NCBI GenBank assembly: GCA_032622095.1
Contig: CP136069.1
Coordinates: forward strand, 171,176,394 to 171,240,393
Direction of reading: 5' to 3'
Length of the DNA: 64,000 nucleotides
From: Siphonodentalium dalli
Lineage: Eukaryota; Mollusca; Scaphopoda; Gadilida; Siphonodentaliidae
Shown here one piece after another: positions 27,776 to 39,700 of this stretch. Made by a program: the position numbers and the translations under genes. The notes under the pieces are model-generated. The model worked only from the letters and a program-made list of their open reading frames with translations. It searched no databases and was not told where the DNA came from. Every line of letters starts with the position of its first letter. Position 1 is the first letter of the stretch.

Positions 27776-30700
27776 ATTTGTAGAGCGCCTATTTCACTAC
27801 AGAGTTGTGTTCATAGGCGCTGTTACATAAAATATGTGATAAAATAAAAAATATATATATATATCTCATATATATTTTGAAGACCTCTGTCTGTATGTAT
27901 GTTTGTTTGTTTGTTTGTTTGTCTGTCTGTCTGTCTGTCATTTATACAAATCTACGATTCTCGACCGATCGGGACGAAACTTGGTACGTGTGTGTAGTTT
28001 GACCAGGCGGTGAACGTTGTCGTATTGGCGAGCCCGTGCGGCGCCCGCTTCGCGCATGCGCAGACGAGATCTCGGAAACGGGTGGAGCTATCGACTTGAT
28101 ATTTGGTATGTGAATGTATCTTGCCCCGGATGCGAATTTTATCGGGTCGCCGAGCCCGTGCGACGCCAGCTTCGCACATGCGCAGACGAGATCTCGGCAA
28201 CGGGTGGAGCTATCGACTTGAAATTTGGTATGTGAATGTATCTTGCCCCGGATACGAATTTTATCGGGTCGCCGAGCCCGTGCGACGCCAACTTCGCGCA
28301 TGCGCAGACGAGATCTCGGAAACAGGTGGAGCTATCGACTTGAAATTTGCTATGTGAATGTATCTTGCCCCGGATACGAATTTTATCGGGTCGCCGAGCC
28401 CGTGCGACGCCAGCTTCGCGCATGCGCAGACCAAATATCGGAAACGGGTGGAGCTATCGACTTGGAAATTTGGTTTTTGAATAGCCCGGACAACGTCGGG
28501 CTCATCGGCTAGTCTATTATATATTTTGGAAGATCTGTGTGTGTGTGTGTGTGTGTGTCTGTAATCGATGGACTCGAAAACGGCCGGGCCGATTTCGATG
28601 AAACTTGGTATGTGGGGGTATGTTCGGCCGGGGAGTAACATAGGCATATTATTTTTCAGATCCGAGATCAACTTTTCACGTGCCGAGGTCAAATCTGTTT
28701 TTACGCTGTGTTACGGGACTTTCATTTGAGTTCGGTGGTTAAAAATCGATTCGAAACAGCACGAATAATAAAATGCCAGTCATAATAATGACACTGTGAG
28801 AATCTTTCGTGTTTCCTCTTTCCAACGATATATAATTTGTATGTATCCGTTTTAGTTATCTGCCTCAATTATCAAGAAGAAGTGGTACTATCTTCCATCA
28901 GGATAAAAACAATGCGTAACTTCTATGACGTCGTTAGAGGTCATAACGTTAGATCACGTTAACGCTTAACCGGCCGATGCATTTGACTGTTTCAGACGTC
29001 TTGGCGATATCTCGGGCACCGATGGTAATTTATCTTTACGTTGAAACTTGATAATTAATGAGCGTGTGTATATGAGGCGCGTTTATATACTTGAGTGGAA
29101 ATCAAATCGGGTTAAACTGGCGGATTTTTACGGACAAAATTTGATGCATAGGGTATCTCGGTATCCGCTGGGCCGATTTCCCGGTATCCGCTGGGCCGAT
29201 TTCCACCATTTTTGAGGTGTTGGTGTTTGACCCCACCTGACATTGACCTTCAAAATGGTCAATTCAAGGTCAAAGCCCGGACGAAGTCGGGTCACCTTCT
29301 ACAAGGTAAAATCGGGTAAAACCGGATGGATTTCGACGGGTACTTTTGTCGGGTACTTTTGTTCGGGCAGTGTTTTGGACGGGTCAAATCGTGACCCCAC
29401 TTGACCTTGGCCTTCAAAATAGACAATTCAAGGTCAAAGCCCGGACGAAGTCGGGTCACATTCTAGTATATATATATAAAAGAACATCATATTATAGGAT
29501 AAAAGAGCAAACACGCGGATAAAATAAGTCTAAGAGATGGCAAATCCTAAAAAATCACAGATATAAATTAATGGTTAAAAAGTCATTCGAAGAGAAGCTC
29601 CAGATAAAGTCAGTTAAAAATTTCAGTTGAGTCCATAAGCTATTTTAAAAAGATGTGTCTTTAAAAGTTTACGGAATTCTAAACGATCATCCGTAAGCCT
29701 CAGAACGTCCGGGAGTTTGTTCCACAACGTTGGAGCTGTGATTGAGGAGGCTCTGTCCCCTAACGTAGGATGGTTTGAGTTAGGAAGTGTTATAAATCTC
29801 TTCCCGTCTGATCTTCGCTGCATCGTACCTGTAGTATTTAAACATACTAGTCATTGTGACTAATCTAAGTTAGTCGTCCTGTGGACAAATAGTTTACCAA
29901 CCCAAGTTAGTAATATTGATTAACATACCTCTAATTGCAACACTGCATGCTTGAATTATGATTAATACTCATTGCTAAATATTAAATTTCCATTTTGATC
30001 GCAGTTCTATTGGATCTATAATTGAACGAATGTGATGGGAGGATATAATGGCATATATATCTGAACTTCAAAGGCTACATGTACACTATAATGATCAAGG
30101 TTCTTATTCCATGACACCACAGTCATCTCGGAAAAATGAACTGTTAACATACCTGTATCAAACTACTGTTATACCTTTCAATAGACCAGAACTTAAATAT
30201 GTGGGTTCGACAATGGATTGAAAGTTTGTCCTGCTTAAAGTTCGTCTCTGATTCTGGATAATGCATCATCTGGTTGAGTTTTGATATTATTTTCACACAA
30301 TTTCCACCAAATTTCATGTTCAACTTCTCATTCATTTTAGCTGACACAATTGTAGTTTAATGGCCTAATTAGTCGTTTTTGAATAACCATCCTTAATCGT
30401 TATGACTAATATCACCCTAGTCATTGTCACTAATGTTTCTGCCTTAGTCATTGTGACTAATCTAAGTTAGTTGTCCTGTGGACAAATAGTTTACCAAACC
30501 AAGTTAGTCATATTGATTAATTTTTTTCTTCATTGTAGCACCCCAATTATCATAGAATATTCCACCGATTGAAACTGCAAAAAACTGACAGATTCATAGA
30601 ATGGTAATTTCAGTGCAAAATAATTGACAAAACCTGCGTTATATAATTCATTGGGGTTCCTTTCCCAAATAATACGAAATTCGATATAATTCACACATTA

Positions 30701-33700
30701 ATTAGTTGCTGTACGTGTATGGACGTATACAAGATAACGGGCAAACGTTTTCCCTTAATATCATTCTATGGTCGGGGGAATACACTATATGCAGGTAACT
30801 TGCACACACCATTAAAATCATGTCATATATAGGCTTTAAAACAATGACATGAACCTAGTGTACAATATATTAATAAGAAACGTGACTTCTGTTTTATTTT
30901 GATTGAAATATTTAAGTGCTTGGCTGAAGGCATTCCACGGTGCATATAGTGCTATAAAGTTAGGCATTTACTTGGTCATTTTATCAGTTTTAAACGTGAC
31001 TTAAAACGTGACTTCCACATTTCTATACGCAATATCTACATGTTCCTCATCTGGCCGATATACGTGACAGAGCTGTAAACAAATCAATACATACATCATT
31101 ATGTACACTTACCCACTAAAATGTACCACAAGAATGTTATGTCAGATTATGCACGTTGATAGCTCTCACCTGAGATATTGTGACATCAATTCATCTTATC
31201 TTATTGGCGTTAATATTGTTTTAACCTCAGACGTCGAGCCTTTGATACAAGCTTCCTGATGAGCACTGATTGTTCTGAGTTATGAATGACTTCTATTCTT
31301 ATATATGTACGCCCCGATTTCATGGATATAAAGAAATTGCAGGCAGAGATTGATTATTCATTCACTAAAAGGAGACGTTATAAATTATGGGGTAAATGCA
31401 TCCAAATGGGGGTGGTATGAAAATCCCAAAACACGGACACGTTTTTCTTTGATCTTAAAGGTACTCAATCCGATCAGACGCTCCTAAATTACTATTTCTT
31501 TGGCTTCGGGGGTAAAAATATTTTATTCGAGTCGAGGAACACACCCATCAAAGCTCAGAGTGATTAGATATCGATGTTTGAAGTTTGTTAATTTTGGAGA
31601 TCTGGGCCAAAACTTATCCAGACCCGCGTCCTCAAACGGACAGATTGCGGTTGTAAGATGGATAACTCTAAAATCAAGTGGTTACTATTAACAATAATAA
31701 CCAGATCTCCAAAAATTAACAAACTTCAAACATCGATATCTAATCACTCTGAGCTTTGATGGGTGGGTTCCTCGACTCGAATCAAATATGTTTTACCCCC
31801 GAAGCCACAAAGAAATAGTAATTTAGGAACATCTGATCGGATTGAGTACCTTTAACCATTTATATATTAAATACTAATTGACGAGTACATGTAGTTATCC
31901 CTTAGGAAATGTTCGGATAATAATGGTCGTTTGTTGAACATATTATCTGAACATTCCCCACAAATGCATGAATATGATTAATTCTGCAGTTTTTTTATCT
32001 GTGTTTTATGTCTGTCTTCTGCTTTTATTATCTGGACAGCCCTCTAAATTAATAATATACAAGTCCAATGTATTATTATGATTGCTTTATTGCAAAATGC
32101 ACAAATTAATGTGTACATGCATAACACATATACAATATTTTATACACAATTTATAACTGAATGGGGGGTCCATTTTGTATAGAAAGGTTTAAAGGAACTG
32201 AGAAGTTTGGACTCACCTTATAGACGTGGTGAGACTGAAATTAATGTGTACATGCATAACACATACACAATATTTTATACACAATTATATGGGGGGTCCA
32301 TTTTGTATAGAAAGGTTTAAGTGGTTCGACAGAAGCACAGGTAATTGTACTCATGTCAGTCGCTATCAGTGCCATAGTAAGGATGTAAATACACACAAAC
32401 CGTTCAAGACGTAGGCCTAGTGCAGAAGGGGGCGTAGTGCTGATAATGCACGGGCCGTATAGTGTGGCGGTCTCGCCGTGGACATTCGTGGTCATTTTAA
32501 TATACGACGCATGCGTGTGAACCCCTATGAATTATTTAACGAAACTGAGAAGTTTGGCCTCACCTTATAGACGTGGTGAGACTGACTAGATCCTGGGAGA
32601 CGGGGACGGACATGAACAGCCAGATGAGTTGATAGGTCCGCTCGTTACACTGCTCGAACCCATCCTCCTCCGTCGTCGTCTCCACGTCATGTGATATCAC
32701 GATGTCCTTGATCGAGTTGCAGAGTGTTGTTGCTTCTTCTGTATCCCCGATTATAAGGGAGACCGTGCTCATGTTTCCGGGTCGCTGTGGGAGAGAAACT
32801 AAACATTATGGTATCCCTTTTGAGCATAAAAGCAATAGTCTTAAAATGAATCTAACAATTATCGAGGAATTACCAAAATTGATTGCGCACATAAAACGAT
32901 ATTTAATAACTCCATTTTTAATCCGTCAATTCTAGGTTTAGAACGTAAGTCTTACGCAAAACAAGTCCAAGAATCCGACCCATCGCCCTCATCCACCCCC
33001 TCCATTATCATCTTCTATTCCGAACTCTCCTCTAAATGCTAGTACATATGCCAGAACACGCGCAGTATCTAAATGATCTGTTATGAGACATTTTGCCAGG
33101 TCACTTGATTTATCTTCATGTATCGCCATGCATGTACAGTTAATTTTATGTAACCTGTAATTCTGAATTTAAGTAAACAATGTTTAAAACAGCATTAAAA
33201 CAGCACTCGAATCAAAGCGCCATATCTTATCAGTCAATAATGTCAGTATCATTAGTTGTATTAAACTTTCGTGACGGGAGATGCGTTGGTGCAGCATTAA
33301 ATATCATGTGCCAGTGCATTTTCTATTTATGCGAGTCTTCCATAGAATAAGCACTGGCTTACACGGTCAATGTAAATATTGTTAGGCACATGCATTCTCT
33401 TTTTTATGCGAGGCTCCCTGTGGGAGACTCGTATATATAAGAGAATGCTTTGGCACAGGGTTTTCGCAAAATTTCAGGAAGCTCCAGTCATGGAAGGGTT
33501 AAACATGCCACATTATGAAGGTATGCACTTTTAATCGAATCCGAAACATTATTTTCCTCATAGGTGATTTTGAATGGCGCCACACTTCTTCCTAGATCAT
33601 ACCACTCTGGATACATCCGTACAGAGATGACGTTCATTCAATACACAACCTGGGAACAGGGTCCGCGCTGGCCCGAAATTTACTTTTGCCAAAAAAATTG

Positions 33701-36700
33701 CCAAATAAAAATATTTTTTGCCAAATGCTGTAATGAGTTGACAAATGCTATCAGTTTCTATAACATTGTTTCTTTTATTTTGACTATTTCAACAATCTCT
33801 GCTTGAGCAACCTTTGATATCGATAGGAAAGCAGTTCGTTATTAATAATTCTCGCCTGTATAGTTGGGTTTATCATAGCACAATAAACCAACAACAGAAC
33901 AATGCAATTGTAGAAGGGTTTCTTCATCAGAAAGGCATATCGAAACAAAGAGGATTAGCTATGTAAACACCACAACCAGACACACTAGCAATCCCTCCAC
34001 CCGTCGATACTAATGATATCAGTGTTAACTTTTCATACACTTATACAGGTGTAAATCACCACTAATACCATTGATAATGAGCGTTTCCTGAAATGAGTGG
34101 TATTGATTGACAAAAATTAATAGACGTTCTTGAGGAATCAAAAGTGACTTGCCAAATTTTTTGCAAAATGAAACTATTTTTTGCCAAATGTGAATTATTT
34201 TTGCCATTGGCAAATTTGGCAAGTGGCAGCGCGAACCCTGCCTGGGAACCTTTTGAAGTTAGGACGTGGTTCTTGATAACATTGGAGATATTATGCAGGT
34301 AATATGTCTTAGTAAATACCTATTTCTTGATAATCTACTTCACAGTAGGTGACGATGCCGGCTCGACACATGATTTAGGTGGCTTTTTGGAGCCGATTGG
34401 GCAAATAACATCGACTGTGTTACCCTTGGCAATTGAGGGTGTCTATGCACTTTGTGTGGCAAACAGGTATATTATTTATATTGTAAATACTGTTCATATA
34501 TTATAATGTTTATCATTTGAATATTTATTATGTAAGTCAAGTACACAAATGTATTATATGTTATCTTAATACCTATATATTATGGGTCGACAAGATTAAA
34601 CGAATTGGAAATGTCCATCGTTAAAAGCACAGCTAAGCGAATTTGGCTCGCAATGGTCGCCTAAAGGATATAATCTCGAACTGGGACATTTACCTACTTT
34701 GAAATACATAACTTGGGAACACTTATGAACCACATGTAAGAAAGATATTACCTGGGTAATTTTTCAATGTTATACAGTTTCCCCTCAGAACATCAAAACG
34801 TTCCCATGTAACCATGTTTTGAACTTTTGAATATGATATCTGTATACGAGAGTTGCCAGATTAGCGATTCATGACATGCTCCATGGAACTGCATATACTT
34901 GGCTGAGAAGGTATGCACTTTTAATCGATTGAGCAACATCAGTTTCCTCAAAGCAGATTTTGAAAGACACGTCAAGACTTCTTATTAATTGCCAAAACTC
35001 AAGCTTGGCATTCTCGAAATTCGATAGTGTAATATAAGTTTTCTATGTATGAAGTTGCCCTACTGGATCATGTCATGATTCACAACTCTGGTTACGATCG
35101 TAGAGATCATATTCAACCAGTTCAAAATCATGGAACGTTTTGAATTTCTGACGAGTAACTGTATAACATTAAAAACTTATCACATGTAATATGTTTCCTG
35201 CCTAATTCATAGTCCTTTTTCAGTTTATTTCACAATGTAGGTGAACTCAGAACAAATTCGGGCCAAACTGATTAACTTAGGGTGAGTCACAAGCATCTGG
35301 AGTCACTTTGAATAACCCACACCTTTCAGCGAACCACTATAACTAGCTATGGCCTTAGTCATAGTGCCACCTTATATATACGAAGAATTTAAATTCTTGC
35401 AACACTGCCTTAAATTATGCTTAACATTTATTGCTATAGTTGACAGTGGTTAGCATTATTTTTGGGCAATTAATCGATTCTGATAACTGAAGCGGAATTT
35501 AAAAAATTGTTGTTGTTGGAATCTGATGATATGGGACCGTCGAATCGGGTTGATTACCTTTAGTTGATGGAAAGACTAGGTATGAACTGCATAACCGACA
35601 TATCTCGATTCCTGTAGCGCGAGACTCGACATCTGCAAACAAGGAGTGAAATCACTATCAAACACTACGTACTGCACGCCTAACTTTAAATTATGTTGCG
35701 ACACTTAATATGCTTCAAATAAAGAGCGTTAGTTATACGGCTGTACTAGATAATGAAAACAGAGTAAAATATTCCGGTTGCTATAACTTCGGTAAGTCAG
35801 GTCCGATATATATAACGTTTTATATAGGATTATCCAGTAATTATTGTTACATACAATGTATTATTCCCCCACCTAATTAACGTATACATAACTTGGGGAT
35901 TCAAATGGGTCATGCCCGTTTAAAATTTATACACATGTACATGCATGGGACAAATTCAACTCTAAGCAATGCTGAAATAACAGAAATGAAGGAGCAAGAT
36001 ATCTACAAGCCAGACCATACTGGAAATTAATACTTTCCTTACCTGTATCTTTATGAGAAAACAATATTGACTAAGACAATTACACATCTACTTTCGGGAC
36101 AATGTCTATAATTTCATTATGGACCAAATGTGGTGTCTTAGTGCAATTTATGGATATGTACACCGTTGATTATGTTCGCCCACATATTATATGCGAGGCC
36201 GGGCCTAATTCGACATGTCCAACAATATTACAGCCATATTTCAAACATTACTACATGTATGAATTTAATTCCAATTTTAAATATATATAACGCTACAAAA
36301 TCATCAGAATTTCATATTAATTGGCAATAATAAAGGCAACACGCCCGTCGTGCGTTATATTTGGGTCATTCGCACTAGTTAAGATGAGTAGATTTGTGCG
36401 TTATTGTCTAATTCCCGTGGCTTCATCAACGCGACGCCGTTCTTGTTTCACCAGCTAAATTGGAAAACAGTCAGACGAAAAGTTCATGCCTGACCAGGGA
36501 GAGGGACTACGCAAAAATAAAAGGGTGGGTGGGTTCTTCGCTGTCAGAAATAGCATGTGACGCAAAATGTTTTCCATCAACATTTGTATCGAAGATTAAT
36601 TAGGACACATTGATATAATTATCTCAATTATATCACTCAGTTTTGCACTGTACGTATCGGTCAGCACTGTACGTATCGGTCAGCACTGTACGTGTCGGTC

Positions 36701-39700
36701 ATGAAAAGAACTTTCTGTCTGGGATTATTTGAGTAATATAACTCCATATCTAACGGATGACGAAATAGGCTACCACGTGCTCCGAATGCGTATACGTATG
36801 GAATACGTTTCCATGCAGCGCTGTGTATTTCGTGGTCGTTTTATATATCACATAGCGGATTATATTACGCGTGGAAAATTTTTGATTGTTTTATATCACG
36901 ATGTTGCGCGTCGTCTCCAGTGCGCTGCCAATGCGCTGTGAATAAGAATTTATATCACGATCGCCTATCTTACTATATAGATAAAGCCATCTGTTTAAAT
37001 TTTACATTTAATATATTAAACGTGCCTGCTGTTGATTCAACTTCGCAGAGCGGATTAAACTTTCTCCATACAATTTGAACGGAAAAGTGTTTATCTATCG
37101 CATTGTAAAGATCGTGGCATAAACTTCGCAGAGTGGAATAAACTTTCTCCATACAATGTGAACGGAAAAGTGTTTCTCCATCGCATTGTAAAGACCGTGG
37201 CATAAGCAAAATATACGCATAGTGTTTCTGAATAACAAATTTAATCCACTCGTGGGATTGGCGATTTACACCACTCGCTGAAGCTCGTGGTGTAAATCGC
37301 CAATCCCACTCGTGGATTAAATTTGTTCAGAAACACTATGCGTATATTCTATATTTAATTGTTTACCTCCGGCGAGGCATGATGCTAACAGTGACCCTGC
37401 ATTGATGATACAATCGCGAATGCCAGTTAATATGACCAACTTCATATGTGGAATACGCCAATACACATTTATTAATTGAACTATTGTTTTGTAAATGGTA
37501 ATCTTGAAATAAAAGATATGCCTGTTGGTGTAGATTTGGTCTATTGAACAAGATTATTATCCACTAGCTGGGGTATACCTGGCGTTGCTCGGGTGAAGAA
37601 TGCGTAATTTGTTAGTGGCTCTTCAAGTCATCTTGGGTCAACATCACAGATTGCATGACTCTCCGGATAAAGTTACATCTATCTTTTAAGTTGACAATAA
37701 ACCCTCTGTATTGATAATTACTATTGCCTCTTTAAATAATTTGAAGTCAACAGCACCTATTAGTGGAGTAGATTAAGTTAAATTTTCAAGGCAATTGTTC
37801 AAATTGTGATTAAGCATGAAACTTTGCACATATGTACATATTCACATACTTATTGATATTAGATATGGAGCCACGCTGAAATTTCACTATAACCCCTCTT
37901 TTAATGGGTTTTTCGAATTTAAGAGCGTTTCGTGATTATATAATTTATTAAATGTCGCAATTAATCTTACCATGAAATATGTGATATAAAATTAGGCATA
38001 TACAGTAAGTATGACTCTGATAGATATAATGCCACATAGTTATGGTAAAATTGGAACTCTCGGTCCAAGATGGCCGTCAAAATGGCGACTGAAAGAGGAG
38101 ATTTGACGGTTTTCACGAATATCTTCTAGAGCAGGCTCTGCTGTATGGAACTGTGACTTTATTTTGTATTGTTCGTGTTAAGTGATCATTGGAGCAATTA
38201 AATATGCCAGTATCTTCCGAAGGCTCAATAATTCGATTATACAGAACTCGGTATGAAATTTCACCAAAAATCACCGTTAGGATTCAAGTCATATTTTAAC
38301 AAGAAATTGACAGAACTATGCAAATTATGTGGGGCATACAATTACTTATGAATATTTTAACTCAATGGAACAAAAATTGTCACTTTGTCTGAAAATGGCT
38401 GCCAAAACCTGGAAAATGGTAAATATTGACCCATCATGTCATGAATCGCTTACATGTTGTGGTTGCTGTCTAAAATGCGTCACACTAATGTGTTTTTAGA
38501 CAACAATACTCAAGATGGCTTCCAAAATGGCAACCATGTTTGGTAAAATGTTTTTTTTCTTTTGTTTTTTACATATATCCCAAGATTTAGCAAATTGTAA
38601 CTCTTTTGGTTATTAACCATGTTACTTACTCCACTGACTGCTACATGTTTCATTCTCGTTGTCCCTGTAAGTTCTGAGGCTTGACAAATTCATTTTAAAT
38701 GACGTACTGTAGTATCGAATTTTGCCAAAATTGTCTTTTGGGACTCTGGCCATATTTTTGAACGGAAATCGACAGAACGTCCAAACGGAACTGAGTGAAA
38801 CCATAGTATGTGGCTATTCTCGAATATTAGCACAAAAATAAACTTAATATTTGGTGTATGTCAAAATGGCATAGATTTCTCATAGATGAGAATAGTTCCA
38901 CAGGGAGTTATTCTATGGTCATGAATGATGTGAAGGAGTAGCCTAAATGGTGATGGGGTGGTGTGTCCATGGTGAGATGTATATGTATACAAGGGGTGAC
39001 TATGTGGTCATGTGTGAGGTGAATAGCTATACAAGGATTATTTGTATGGTTATTGAAGTGGTGTGTGGGTATAATGATAGTAGCTTTATGTTCGTCTATG
39101 TGTTGTTTGTGTATATATAGAGCGACTGTCATGTGTGGGATATATATGCGTACCATGGTGACTATTGTTATGGATGGGTGTATACGTATACATATATTGG
39201 CTGTATGATCATGTGTGTGACTGTGGGTGTATGACTACATAGGGAGTGGTTGCATGCTTATGTGCAATGTCTGTATGGTCACGATTGTTGTATTATCATT
39301 GGTGGATGTATAGGTACAAATAGAGTAGATGTATGCTCATGGATGGGGTGTGTGAGTATACATCGAGTGGCTGAATTGTCATGGGCGAGGTGTATATGCA
39401 ATTCTGGAGTGTACGAATGGTCGAGCGGGTATTGGTATGTCAATTGGAGAGGTGTATATGCATACCTTGATTGACTCTATGGTCATGAGGGGCGTATGTG
39501 TATATCTTGAGTGGGGTATATGGTCATATGTGTGAAGAAAATGTATACATGGAGTGAATGTATGGCCAATAGTGAGATGCTGCTCTTTGTATTGCTACAT
39601 CTAGAAGGTATGTATGGTCAATGGTGAGGTGTCGATGTATATCTGGAGTGATTCTATAATAGGCATTCGTGGGGTGTACATGTTGATTGTATATATGTAT

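Larger units (their letters stand above)
27742..29847 (-). pseudogene. 5'-truncated LINE: RT C-terminus, 3' UTR and (TAA)n tail, split by Helitrons
   Basis: On the minus strand a frame at 29823-29623 reads MQRRSDGKRFITLPNSN, then an APTLWNKLPDVLR and FRKLLKTHLF end. This is the typical C-terminus of many non-LTR retrotransposon reverse transcriptases. The 3' UTR runs on from 29622, is broken at 29466-27864 by two Helitrons, and resumes at 27863. It ends with an AGCGCCTATG...ATAGGCGCT hairpin, CTACAAATGTT and (TAA)n at about 27773-27742. Possible target duplication AAACAT on both outer sides (27736 area and 29845 area). The RT core is missing, so it is dead. Confidence 0.75.

Noticed and set aside
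28030-28480. Regular repeats as a possible CRISPR array
   Set aside because: The units are 122 bp, contiguous, without unique spacers, and lie inside a eukaryotic Helitron.
28261-28692. 143-codon frame on the minus strand
   Set aside because: It runs through the 122-bp tandem repeats of a Helitron; the period is not a multiple of 3 and both strands show similar frames.
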